A stretch of DNA of 64,000 bases from Microvelia longipes (Eukaryota; Arthropoda; Insecta; Hemiptera; Veliidae). The notes under the pieces were generated by a model that saw nothing but the letters and a program-made list of their open reading frames with translations, did no database searches and was not told where the DNA came from. A program made the translations under genes and the position numbers. Positions 59,801-64,000 of this stretch are shown one piece after another (within the stretch, counting starts at the first letter, position 1; each line of letters opens with the position of its first letter). Location: positions 1,560,332-1,624,331 of the forward strand of contig JACMZG010001914.1 of assembly GCA_018340805.1 (NCBI GenBank), in the 5' to 3' direction.

Positions 59801-62800
59801 GAACGGAAACAAAACTTCAGAAATGGCTTAAGAGTTTGTTCATGATTTAGACCATAATAACGAACTATGGAATATGAAACGATGAGTAGTAGAAACAGCA
59901 ACAAAAGTCAGTTCACGAGTGCCTTTGAATTCAACAGTGATCACCAACTTCTGATACAAAGAGTTTGTAGATGATCAGGTCACCGACAAAATACAAAAAA
60001 AATAAGATGTTTCAAACAGAAAAGAGAATATATAAAAATGTTGTCAAGAGGGCCATCAAGGTCTTAATGATATGGTTGTAATAAAATTTACTTTTGTTTA
60101 ATTTTATTGCAATCCTTGACCTCTTTCTGGAACTCATCTATGCATCATCTAAGTCCAAGATTAGATTTCTTAAAAACTCATTTAAAACTATATAGTGAGG
60201 ATTTGTTTATAAGGCATAGAATGTTTTGTTGCTCTTTCTGGAGCAGTGTGCCAATGCCATAATTATTAAGAGCAGACACGCTATCATGATGAACTATATT
60301 TATATGTAAAACTCACCCTATCATTGTTAGATCTATCTATAGCTAATATCCTCAGCTGATATATAGATTTCCTCTCATAATCTAGTTTACCAGATAGCCT
60401 AACTACTCCTTTGCCATTAACTGTAGAGACACTGAATGTTTCGTCTTCCTCCTCGTCATTCTCTTGCAGATAATAAAACACCTAGAACACAACGGATCCA
60501 ATCATTAGAAAATCTAGTTCTTTGCATTATTTCCAATAACAGCAGGATTTACCAAGTTGATGCAGAACTTAAAGGGACAATTTTAAGTCCCAGTAATTTA
60601 GAATGTGGGACGCTTTTGATAGTCCTCAGCCTATGTTTACCCTTCTTTATGATGTTAAGAACAAGGACACAGTTGCATACTAAGAAAGAGAAGAGCAATT
60701 CACTTCTGGTATTACATTTTTGCAACATGCTAACCTAAGTCATAAATATATGAATTTGATGAGTTGAATTACCAAACTCCTAAAGGAAGATGAAAGAGAC
60801 ATTAGTATTTTTAGAAACCGAGGCACAAGCAAGAGAATCAATCTAAGATTAACTGCTGCCATCTAATTATTGGATCAGAGGTTAATTTATGGGGATTAGG
60901 CATGATGTGTTTACCTGTCCATAAGGGCCCTCATCTGCATCGGTAGCCAGTAGAGTGGTTATAATTCCAGGTGGTGCATCCTCTCTGATAGATACACTAG
61001 ATTGGTAGCTCTTAAATATCGGCTCATTATCATTCACATCTTCAACCTGATTAACAAAAAGTATCACATAAATAAATGGTTTATTTACACTATTATAAAA
61101 AAAATGTTGAGCAGAATAATACAATAAAAAGTGTAAAATAGGATGGACTCTAAGTGATCTTAGTTCTTCCGTCCATCCTAATAAATCCTAATAAATATAA
61201 GAAAAGGTTATAGCAAGCATATAAAAATATTCCACACACTAAGTTTGACTCCTAATGTTAAAATATACAATATATTAGGCAAGTGATCAAAGTCAAAAGA
61301 TAATACTGAGGGGTTTATTCCAAAGTTAAATTTCAATTTTATACCATATCCATCAACAAAACTTACATATCCGTCAGTACAAGTAAAAAGAACAGACACA
61401 ATACAGTGTATCGTTAAGTTTAAAAATCCCCAAGGTCATACGCATTTTGGGGATCGACCAATCAGAGAAGCCGCTGCCAACCCCTCTCTTGAAAGAGAAA
61501 AAAAATTCCCTACTCCCATAACCCCTGTAGGGAAATAACCTCCTTCCCGGCATTCGTTCACTTCGTTTGTGGTTCTTCTTGTGTTTATTATTTCCCTTCA
61601 CAATTCATTTTTTCCACATTTGCATACTTCCTAATTAATAAAACTACACAAAAGAAATGTAGAAACATCGCCAAGAAAACACGGGTAACATAACCTGATT
61701 TGTTTACAAAGTTTTTTGTAGAGATTTTTTTTTTTAATCGGTGGTGCCTAAACTGAGCTGTCAAGATTTTTAAAGTAGTCGATACACTGTAGGTTAATCC
61801 ATTTATTATGCCCTTTTAATATTACAAATACAAATACTTTTTATTTCCAATAATAAAAAATTTTTTTTACAAAATTTACTCAAATAAAAGACAATTTTAC
61901 AGTGTACAGGAACAATTATGGTTGGTGTTAGTTTAATTAAATAGATTTAGTAGGGCTAAAGAATTTTAAATATGAGTATGCATGCGACGGCACCATGTGT
62001 GCCGTTACATGCATATGTTGTCAATAAGACTATTACCATAAATATGGTAAAAAGAAGATGGTTGTAAGAGTAAGCTCAGGGTCAGGTTTGGAACCCACAA
62101 GCAGAGCCTGTGTGTGGGGATTCATCATTAAGATTTGTTAGTAGCAACACTGGTTTAAATAGAAAATATTGAACAGTTAGTTAAGATAGAAAAATTGACA
62201 GTAAAGACAGATTAAAATATCACAATTGTTTATCAAGCAAGGTTTATAATCTTCTTGATATGAAATGAATACTCATTATATTACATGATATATACAGAAA
62301 AAGAATATACAATATAATAAAAGGTAACAAAAAGATTAGGAAATTTTACATGGTATGTATAAAAAAGAGAATTTGGATCATCTGGAATCATTTGAAGTAT
62401 ATTTCTATTGAAATATCCAATATTTTGAATAAAAAAGTAGGCTAAGGAAAAAATGAAAAATTAATTAAATATAAATAAATTAAATGAGACTTACATTTTA
62501 AAGTTATATTAAAAAGAAATATATTTTTATAATAATTAAAATTTAAGATTTTTATAATTTAAAAGAGAGAGGTAATGCCAATTTGGAATAGAAGTGAAGT
62601 GTGTCTTAATATTATTCCCTGTATTTTCAGCATAAACTATGAAAATAATTGAAGAAGCTGATTAATTGTTTGTATTACATATTACAAAGCTTGTTTTACG
62701 TTTGAATTAATACTTTTGTTTTATCAATGTATTTATCAATACTTTTTTTTTTTACTTTTGTAACAATACTTTTTTTTTACTTTTGTAACAATACTTTTTT

Positions 62801-63502
62801 TTTACTTTTTTAACAATACTTTTTTTTTACAATACTTTTTTTACTTTTGTAACAATACTTTTTTTTACTTTGTAACAATACTTTTTTTTACTTTTGTAAC
62901 AATACTTTTTTTTTTTTTTGTAACAATACTTTTTTTTGTGAAATAAAGAGCTTTAAAAAAAATGAAGTAAATACTTACAAGTAGGAGAAGACTTTGTGTT
63001 ATGAAGTTATTATCCCCCAGTTTGCCATCTGTCAGAGTCAGGATTATCATGTACTCATCTTTCACTTCTCTGTCCAACTCTTTGTTTAGGTATAAGTTAG
63101 CTTCGTTAGTACCTACGACAAAGTAAAAATAAAATTTATACAACTGATGCAGTTATGAATATCAGTACTGCTTATAAGTAACATCCATATTAAATCCATA
63201 TTTAGAGCTGAACACACTTTTCAACAATAGACACAATGGGTTGTAAAACTATATGCAATGATGATGAAAAAGATGACGCATAAGTTTCATGTTACACAGG
63301 TAACTGTTGTTTACCCTTATGCTCAAATTTCTCAAGGAAGACAACTATACCACTCAAAGTTATAAAGAAATTATAAAAGGAAGAAAAGTTAACTTACCAA
63401 GATTCTCGAGACGAATGACATCGGTACCACTGGAGTCTTTGATGCCAAACGTCAAGGGGTCCCCGTCTGGATCTACAGCACGTAGTCTGTATATCAGTGT
63501 AC
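28846..63502 (-). CDS. Cad87A: CDH23-family cadherin (insect Cad87A-like), 33 exons, 5' end outside the window
   Basis: Type I membrane cadherin for Ca2+-dependent cell contact. Joining 33 exons gives an unbroken frame of about 1,837 codons. It has 14 extracellular repeats with linkers such as VEDVNDNEPIF, VLDENDNNPYF and VKDINDNPPLF, and LDRE/LDYE boxes. Then come a CDH23-like membrane-proximal region (EDQRVRFVL, NVTGVIVNVD, EFNVLDTG), one span (about 35,852-35,775) and a roughly 147-residue tail with NTNKHSVEGSNPMW, closely like CDH23 NTNKYSFDGANPVW. The C-terminus is T-E-L, a class I PDZ ligand, as in human CDH23. Fourteen repeats and a total near 1.95 kilo-residues fit Cad87A better than the 27-repeat vertebrate CDH23. 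Missing: signal peptide and start of repeat 1. Individual boundaries were set by GT-AG and phase. Confidence 0.9.
29130..29265. repeat. Short minisatellite (gctacagggcactcact)
   Basis: About ten imperfect copies of a 14-16-bp unit containing acagggcactc, next to the 5S-like segment at 29,285-29,385. Confidence 0.85.
29285..29385 (-). mobile_element. 5S-rRNA-like repeat, copy 3
   Basis: The minus strand reads gttaagcagggtcgagtaat, then gcctggatgggtgaccactg and ggaata. This follows the 3' half of 5S rRNA (gctaagcagggtcgggcc, then ttggatgggtgaccgcctgg, gaata) with few changes. Upstream aagtatatctatgacttttg matches copy 2. It is too truncated to be a 5S gene. Confidence 0.65.
29399..29805. mobile_element. 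MITE with ACAGTCTATCG termini, copy 1
   Basis: Terminal inverted repeats acagtctatcgtttaatttaa (left, 21 bp, 29399 on) and the facing ttaaactaaacgatagactgt. The interior shares ccaatcagagaagcc-type words and aatcaggttattttcccc with an inverted copy at 61,403-61,790. No ORF. It lies in a cadherin intron. Confidence 0.85.
29896..29991 (-). CDS. Cad87A: Cadherin cytoplasmic exon
   Basis: Encodes SHTSERDSLDENAVVSSATA and SPEDMTGGSSCN. Acceptor tgttgtag, donor GTATTA, phase 2 at both ends. Confidence 0.88.
30357..30441. repeat. (AT)n microsatellite
   Basis: AT/TA run. Long frames starting in it are low-complexity shadows. Confidence 0.95.
30678..30801 (-). CDS. Cad87A: Cadherin cytoplasmic exon with CDH23 signature
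   Basis: Encodes GTESVRSPSRVPNTNKHSVE, GSNPMWMQAYENDWYKDDSL. The NTNKHS...NPMW run is the CDH23-family juxtamembrane signature. Confidence 0.92.
30965..31195 (-). mobile_element. Fragment of the 5S-like dispersed repeat
   Basis: ggttatgatgataacagaca, ccactcaggaggtcttaa and acacaatacttttcctgtat match the end of copy 2 (19,862-20,041). No 5S-like part here. Confidence 0.65.
31708..31720. repeat. Target-site duplication, 5' copy
   Basis: aggtatttaaatt, identical to 33,733-33,745 on the other side of the RTE-like insertion. Confidence 0.85.
31721..33706 (+). CDS. RTE-like reverse transcriptase (5'-truncated, still open)
   Basis: The frame is open from the insertion junction to TAG at 33,704-33,706, 661 codons; the first ATG is 31,823 (627 residues). 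Motifs in order: RGIALLCAAYKVF, GDYQCGFRAARSTIDQIF, FVDFKQAYDS (motif A Asp), GLKQGDPLSCLLFNLALE, the active site FADDID at 362-367 counted from the ATG, and VESFKYLGV. The C-terminus has TYACETWRLT, LRWAGHVVRAP, GRPRTRWRNNVEGDLQVLG and WRQIVVAAKTR, as in RTE/BovB proteins. No endonuclease domain remains, so it cannot move itself. An intact frame with an exact target duplication implies a recent insertion. Confidence 0.9.
   Translation, partial: EETIGRRPRRRRNSKWFDQDCEIALKLRNQARLQMLTLKTQVSIEQYQIRRREARRLFKQKKKSWWKNRMSQLDNGRKDNVRHFYKEVKAIRKGSNQARPMDMINNKDGQVLAAPNEVVERWREYFQELLNIESEVTPTDEVYHTVEPLVEEPTLVEVKDALGRLKNMKASGNDELPAELWKYGGEDLEGWLHSLVLKIWKEETLPCDWKTSIICPIYKKGNKLECSNYRGIALLCAAYKVFSLILLNRLTPITEEVVGDYQCGFRAARSTIDQIFSLRQILEKCWEFNISIHQLFVDFKQAYDSILRKALWNAMREFGFPSKLIALARMCVENTYAKVKAAGLLSTEFEVTTGLKQGDPLSCLLFNLALEWCVRRCQTSLLQGFAANGPKLLLAFADDIDAVCRSSLDVREIFSIFENSAKLMGLRVNEDKSKYMIVSKSRRHRVGQNVYMNDYNFERVESFKYLGVNITSDNTVRAEINARIQAASRCLYSLSRLLASKDLSRATKVQIYTTLVRPVLTYACETWRLTKSDEKTLLIFERKVLRKIFGPVIDDNTREFRRRTNAELEEVYGPENIVRWVKAQRLRWAGHVVRAPDDRLIHRAFFERPAGSRSIGRPRTRWRNNVEGDLQVLGVQNWILEAQFRDTWRQIVVAAKTRLGL
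31721..33732 (+). mobile_element. 5'-truncated RTE-like non-LTR retrotransposon
   Basis: The insertion lies exactly between two 13-bp direct repeats. Its 3' UTR is only about 26 bases and ends in a TAAG tetranucleotide run, a feature of RTE-type elements. The 5' part, including the endonuclease, is missing, as is usual for LINE insertions. It sits in the 4.9-kb cadherin intron between the membrane-span exon and the first tail exon, antisense to the gene. Confidence 0.88.
33733..33745. repeat. Target-site duplication, 3' copy
   Basis: aggtatttaaatt after the TAAG run; pairs with 31,708-31,720. Confidence 0.85.
33746..35719. other. Rest of the tail intron, with a catcatcag-type repeat
   Basis: 34,311-34,380 (actggctttaatcagc, then gtcatcatcagtgcc) resembles 63,829-63,890, probably one dispersed repeat. 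The remainder is AT-rich without a recognised feature. Confidence 0.4.
35720..35918 (-). CDS. Cad87A: Cadherin transmembrane exon
   Basis: Encodes EFNVLDTGGAEAVVLARTAT, then a leucine-rich membrane span (SVILLWLLGTCLFLLLLLII), then YRRQLKAATVTAYG. Its donor GTTTGT is weaker than the others in this gene. Confidence 0.92.
36331..36529 (-). CDS. Cad87A: Cadherin membrane-proximal exon
   Basis: Encodes VLGNVTGVIVNVDIMKVHES, TRTDLYLHFVDPKHHSILEV, LSLIDHNIEHLDTLFK, co-linear with CDH23 (SNITGAIVNTDNVQFHV, ILDVDRVIQMIDENKEQL). Confidence 0.92.
37734..37808 (-). CDS. Cad87A: Cadherin membrane-proximal exon (75 nt)
   Basis: Encodes REDQRVRFVLRQHPPELREN and IDTFR, aligning to CDH23 RDDQRVKIVINEIPDRVRG. 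It was too short for an ORF scan and was found from phase and homology. Confidence 0.88.
38456..38703 (-). CDS. Cad87A: Cadherin exon, EC14
   Basis: Encodes AVDIDAGANAVVRYSLAG through FLVDSESGMISLNFDP to DTGGLSDTAHVFIYLLR, the last cadherin repeat. Confidence 0.92.
38743..38805. repeat. (TA)n microsatellite
   Basis: TA run in a cadherin intron. Confidence 0.95.
39043..39140 (-). repeat. Dispersed SINE-like repeat, second copy
   Basis: On the minus strand gattatccctgatgagcctc, GGCTCTAAACAGG and an ATT-rich tail; counterpart of 4,560-4,735. Confidence 0.5.
39360..39599 (-). CDS. Cad87A: Cadherin exon, EC13 to EC14
   Basis: Encodes TTSELDREVADKHELVIKAS, LRLIISVKDINDNPPLFAKR and TEFMQIK. Contains the EC13/14 Ca2+ linker. 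Confidence 0.92.
39680..40434. mobile_element. 755-bp DNA element with perfect 20-bp terminal inverted repeats
   Basis: TATATAAACCAAGTAGGGAA at 39,680-39,699 and its exact complement at 40,415-40,434. No transposase frame. A TA target may be hidden in the outer TATA. It sits in the intron between the EC13 exons. Confidence 0.8.
40735..40785. repeat. MITE-family end (gcaaaactcagtagtatc)
   Basis: Reverse-oriented match to 6,649-6,700 (gatactaccgagttttg). Confidence 0.6.
40844..41001 (-). CDS. Cad87A: Cadherin exon, EC13
   Basis: Encodes EHVKAGVERRKIVETVDKDE, MPAPVCYYILSGNNNSLFNL, SHHIT. The acidic insert KDELDDTE is unusual for a cadherin repeat. Confidence 0.9.
41660..41890 (-). mobile_element. 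tRNA-derived SINE
   Basis: The minus strand begins GTGGTGTAGTGGTTAAGGTA (A box) and 70-odd bases later has GGGTTCAATCCC (B box), the internal promoter of tRNA genes. The tRNA fold is not complete, and unrelated sequence ending in ggacgtaaagccggtggtct follows. It is in the sense direction of the cadherin gene. Confidence 0.75.
42333..42465 (-). CDS. Cad87A: Cadherin exon, EC12 to EC13
   Basis: Encodes IRVEAYDHGVPTPLTSDLDL, IYVRNINDYQPQFLVEEYRI, NFTG. The linker reads RNIND instead of the canonical DxND. Confidence 0.92.
42710..42898 (-). CDS. Cad87A: Cadherin exon, EC12
   Basis: Encodes NATVGSFVLGVEAMDYDVGQ through FSIDSSTGVITTKLPLDREK to IYQ. Confidence 0.93.
43543..44335. repeat. 26-bp minisatellite, about 30 copies
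   Basis: Unit tttacattacagaatggaga plus gaaaac. Because 26 is not a multiple of three and the unit lacks plus-strand stops, long frames (MERKLYITEWRENFTLQNGE) are open in all three plus frames. They are artefacts. It lies in an EC12 intron. Confidence 0.95.
44541..44764 (-). CDS. Cad87A: Cadherin exon, EC11 to EC12
   Basis: Encodes RLFELEGVDRLSAGVVSTGS, SLTVEARDLGSPPRS, ITDFNDNAPVFITPSRNTTI, RIPE. Confidence 0.92.
44765..45764. other. Cadherin intron (EC11)
   Basis: A 119-codon minus frame at 45,203-45,562 crosses sequence resembling the non-coding body of the 5S-like dispersed repeat (acatctacatgtgtgcat), so I do not call a gene. Confidence 0.4.
45765..45970 (-). CDS. Cad87A: Cadherin exon, EC10 to EC11
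   Basis: Encodes IKVGDVNDCDPVFLQPAPAR, EFHEPGDTVTLLKATDADDP, GQLVFSILDGNDM. The donor is GTGAGT at 45,764, which joins in phase to RLFELEG. Confidence 0.92.
46382..46539 (-). CDS. Cad87A: Cadherin exon, EC10
   Basis: Encodes GKFQIQAETGVLSVISELDR, YMLIIQAWDNYQYGFASGES, NAFKQIM. Contains the LDRE box. Confidence 0.92.
46540..47615. other. Cadherin intron (EC10)
   Basis: AT-rich. No gene or well-defined repeat is seen. Confidence 0.5.
47616..47704 (-). CDS. Cad87A: Cadherin exon, EC10 (89 nt)
   Basis: Encodes GSNVATIEARDSDSGDYGKI, TYLLDRRTSE. Confidence 0.9.
47765..48620 (+). pseudogene. LINE reverse transcriptase fragment, antisense in a cadherin intron
   Basis: Two overlapping plus frames give VNEWLEAK, KTQSITFTLKNITENPPVKL, LGIIFDSKLTWIPHINMV, LEISCLVYLARVQSRLAYAI, then after a frameshift near 48,120 LMTIYNMYIDNVLFYIKINL and FRKSEVGHQILGIKLF. 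It is the thumb-to-C-terminus part of the same jockey-like family as 56,430-57,290. The end is AATCAATAAAGTTCTTGTTC. Confidence 0.8.
48655..48897 (-). CDS. Cad87A: Cadherin exon, EC9 to EC10
   Basis: Encodes GSKGLTDLVQLDSGTGELVV, GNRIDREVTPWINLTVKATD, IQVLDENDNNPYFITDITNL, LENITIG. Confidence 0.93.
49038..49202 (-). CDS. Cad87A: Cadherin exon, EC8 to EC9
   Basis: Encodes GLLMIVIEDENDNNPVFRKP, FYHHSITENSHTGITIANIV, DRDKNRTITYHLQG. Confidence 0.93.
49203..50393. other. Cadherin intron (EC8), very AT-rich
   Basis: 49,475-49,560 begins with a TTTATTTATTTATTG run followed by AT-rich sequence that may be a LINE tail in reverse. Nothing else is recognised. Confidence 0.4.
50394..50667 (-). CDS. 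Cad87A: Cadherin exon, EC8
   Basis: Encodes VGKVVYQIRASDVDSNASLH, an insert-rich middle (SAEGRNEEGRVVRSSV), SKQLDRELVETIRLPLQVQD and HQTVT. Confidence 0.92.
51086..51370 (-). CDS. Cad87A: Cadherin exon, EC7 to EC8
   Basis: Encodes VEALDEDGSSPNNAVVYRLG, FSVGAETGVVRVASALEPGP, VVQVIDVNNQPPRLADPGTI, VKENTP. The linker has DVNN, with Asn in place of the usual final Asp. Confidence 0.93.
51530..51585. repeat. MITE-family end (gcaaaactcggtggtatc)
   Basis: Reverse-oriented match to 6,649-6,711, including gtgcgag. Confidence 0.6.
51651..51851 (-). CDS. Cad87A: Cadherin exon, EC6 to EC7
   Basis: Encodes RREGNRVSSVAVKLRVKAED, VTIHIVDANDHSPVFTTTNY, STEVPEDIPPGTSILK. The acceptor after GTGTTGAAAG is the only one in phase. 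Confidence 0.9.
52183..52310 (-). CDS. Cad87A: Cadherin exon, EC6
   Basis: Encodes GTRNSEVRYSLVDWNPSLPN, FTVDPVSGELRPAAPIDFES, LIK. Confidence 0.92.
52962..53110 (-). CDS. Cad87A: Cadherin exon, EC5 to EC6
   Basis: Encodes RNTVQLVLTVEDVNDNAPVF, LQSRYETRILENQLNFESPL, LEARDNDLNG. Confidence 0.92.
53495..53682. repeat. 27-bp minisatellite, about 7 copies
   Basis: Unit aagaagcagcaaccataggt plus tatcact, in a cadherin intron. Confidence 0.95.
53732..53857 (-). CDS. Cad87A: Cadherin exon, EC5
   Basis: Encodes LSLDPLTGVITIKSEEPVFD, RELIPRHYLTVEARDDLGLG, N. Found from phase and homology; it has no long surrounding frame. Confidence 0.92.
54161..54288 (-). CDS. Cad87A: Cadherin exon, EC5
   Basis: Encodes ASVLENSGLGTTVAVIYARD, LDSGKYGTEGIRYTSLGGSV, ADL. 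Confidence 0.92.
54898..55025 (-). CDS. Cad87A: Cadherin exon, EC4 to EC5
   Basis: Encodes VINFTLIAKETVNKDAKFSK, VPVTVYIHDMNDNFPEFSKP, LYE. Confidence 0.92.
55210..55430. repeat. 28-bp minisatellite, about 8 copies
   Basis: Unit aaaatgtataaataacagtc plus tctctaag. Confidence 0.93.
55735..55873 (-). CDS. Cad87A: Cadherin exon, EC4
   Basis: Encodes GNNGTFEMLLDGDYGIFEVT, RGVNDASFLIRVKDPSRLDY, EQIN. Uses an LDYE box. Confidence 0.92.
56430..57290 (+). pseudogene. LINE reverse transcriptase fragment with altered active site, antisense in a cadherin intron
   Basis: The plus frame is open from about 56,430 to 57,175: FFSDDSNLIHSNKDLNKL, then WLEANYFNISQDKTQRLTFT, PVKLLGIILDSKLTWVPHIN, SRLSYGIILWGHASISGLLI and LEIMTVYNLYIYNSLWYIKL. 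A small frameshift near 57,150 separates the last part (PDHIKVLDYFIFRKRIKDFL). The catalytic F/YADD box reads FSDD. No 5' part is present. It is the same family as 47,765-48,620. Confidence 0.82.
57399..57596 (-). CDS. Cad87A: Cadherin exon, EC3 to EC4
   Basis: Encodes AKEESSKVFPSPSITTEVTI, IVEDVNDETPTFASDRYVCR, VNENAQQNTPITF, QVYDHDQ. The 5' boundary at AAAAAG|GC was chosen because it keeps the frame from the preceding exon. Confidence 0.9.
58318..58503. repeat. 23-bp minisatellite, 8-9 copies
   Basis: Unit caggttcatagttataacac plus cag. Confidence 0.95.
58520..58705 (+). pseudogene. Short LINE C-terminal fragment
   Basis: Plus frame HLKKSEVGHNVQGVKLFIML, PEETRNLPADKLKRNKNNVD, matching the FRKSEVGHQILGIKLF end of the other fragments. 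It is directly beside the 23-bp minisatellite and antisense to the cadherin. Confidence 0.6.
58872..59035 (-). CDS. Cad87A: Cadherin exon, EC3
   Basis: Encodes VKAIDGDRGVNNKISYSIVS, GMFAIDSSGRVTTTKPIDRE, NNGAFILQIQ. Confidence 0.93.
59385..59514 (-). CDS. Cad87A: Cadherin exon, EC2 to EC3
   Basis: Encodes VNSATAALVIKVIDVEDQPP, EFVLATPVTRISEDSPVGTS, VLQ. The linker reads DVED. No long frame surrounds it; found by splice sites and phase. Confidence 0.91.
59515..60316. other. Cadherin intron (EC2)
   Basis: 59,680-59,790 holds a T-rich stretch and AAATAAATAAAGGGTATTTC, reminiscent of a LINE 3' end. No coding part is recognised. Confidence 0.4.
60317..60481 (-). CDS. Cad87A: Cadherin exon, EC2
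   Basis: Encodes VFYYLQENDEEEDETFSVST, VVRLSGKLDYERKSIYQLRI, LAIDRSNNDR. Confidence 0.92.
60915..61046 (-). CDS. Cad87A: Cadherin exon, EC1 to EC2
   Basis: Encodes VEDVNDNEPIFKSYQSSVSI, REDAPPGIITTLLATDADEG, PYGQ. Confidence 0.93.
61403..61790. mobile_element. MITE with ACAGTGTATCG termini, copy 2 (inverted)
   Basis: Ends acagtgtatcgttaagttta and cgatacactgt. Interior words ccaatcagagaagccgctgc, attcgttcacttcgtttgtg and aaacatcgccaagaaaac are the reverse complement of 29,399-29,805. Confidence 0.85.
61800..62735. other. Cadherin intron, AT-rich
   Basis: Nothing recognised apart from a small palindrome, catgtgtgccgttacatgcat, near 61,995. Confidence 0.4.
62740..62938. repeat. 23-bp T-rich minisatellite, about 8 copies
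   Basis: Unit ttttttttacttttgtaaca plus ata, ending 40 bp from the donor of the next exon. Confidence 0.93.
62979..63112 (-). CDS. Cad87A: Cadherin exon, EC1
   Basis: Encodes GTNEANLYLNKELDREVKDE, YMIILTLTDGKLGDNNFITQ, SLLLL. LDRE box of the first repeat seen. Confidence 0.92.
63398..63502 (-). CDS. Cad87A: Cadherin exon, EC1 (most 5' exon in the window)
   Basis: Encodes GTLIYRLRAVDPDGDPLTFG, IKDSSGTDVIRLENLG. It starts in phase 1, so an exon further right supplies the previous base. The DPDGDPLTFG segment resembles EC1 of CDH23 (DMDNDPLVFG). Confidence 0.92.
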
Positions 63503-64000
63503 CTGTAAAGTTTATATCTAGTATTAGGCAAACAACTCCAACTCTAGTTTATTCTCAACATCAAGGGTTTTCATAATTATGAGAGCGAATTCCAAATTCG
63601 CCCAGCAATCTAGGGGGTTATAAGAGAAAAAAACTGGTGCCAAACTGACCTACTTCTACTCTTGACTCAATGATATTTATAAGGCAACATAGTGTGTACT
63701 GCTTATGTCTAAAACTTAAGTTGTAGACATGGCGTCATGCTATGAAAGTGGTAAAATAATGTGGCATGTTAAACTCAAACAGAAAACTAATTCAATTAAT
63801 GTTTTTGCTTTAATTAATATGATAATAAACTGGCTTTTATGAGATTTAACAAGTCATCATCAGTGCCTAAGTTGTCTAATAAGGTCACATTTTTTTATAG
63901 GGGGTATATTAGAACAACACAGTAGCTAGTGTAGTACAACTATTGAATAGGTTTCTCCAAATTATCAAAATATAAAATCTTTTTCAATCTGTTAAATTAT
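63503..64000. other. Cadherin intron, continues outside
   Basis: No exon seen. 63,829-63,890 (aactggcttttatgag, agtcatcatcagtgcc) matches the repeat at 34,311-34,380. Confidence 0.5.

Overview
The window is animal nuclear DNA, most likely from an insect with an AT-rich genome full of transposons. It has spliced genes with GT-AG introns, a CDH23-type cadherin close to insect Cad87A, and non-LTR, BEL/Pao, hAT-like, MITE and SINE remnants. I see no bacterial or viral genes, operons or CRISPR. The order of insect cannot be fixed from the sequence; a hemipteran is only a guess. Base 16,723 is N.

Layout. 1-6,131 is intergenic and holds two decayed LINE fragments, a 623-bp hAT-like element with target-site duplication, and short tandem repeats. 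6,132-24,770 (+) is a complete 8-exon aminomethyltransferase gene (AMT, glycine-cleavage T-protein; 402 residues after splicing, all intron phases consistent). Its introns hold a 2.1-kb inverted-repeat element, a fold-back MITE, 5S-rRNA-like repeats, a 1.7-kb minisatellite and LINE and BEL/Pao fragments. They also hold an intact small intronless gene at 21,544-21,939 on the same strand. 24,873-28,845 separates two convergent genes and contains a 35-bp minisatellite.

28,846-63,502 (-) is the 3' part of a large cadherin gene. I could join 33 exons in one continuous frame, giving about 1,837 residues. They encode 14 extracellular cadherin repeats (the first incomplete), a membrane-proximal region, one membrane span and a cytoplasmic tail ending in T-E-L. 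The 5' end (signal peptide and start of the first repeat) lies beyond the right edge. Its introns carry a 5'-truncated but open RTE-like LINE with a 13-bp target duplication, older LINE pieces, two opposite copies of a ~400-bp MITE, a 755-bp element with 20-bp terminal inverted repeats, a tRNA-derived SINE and six minisatellites.

The two main genes have no evident functional link: AMT is mitochondrial one-carbon metabolism, and the cadherin is a cell-surface adhesion protein. The most unusual material is repetitive: the 2.1-kb palindrome, a higher-order minisatellite whose core contains the GCGAAGC mini-hairpin, a 5S-like dispersed repeat sharing that core, a minisatellite grown from a MITE end, and a consistent antisense orientation of protein-derived retroelement fragments inside introns. 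I found no convincing new gene system.
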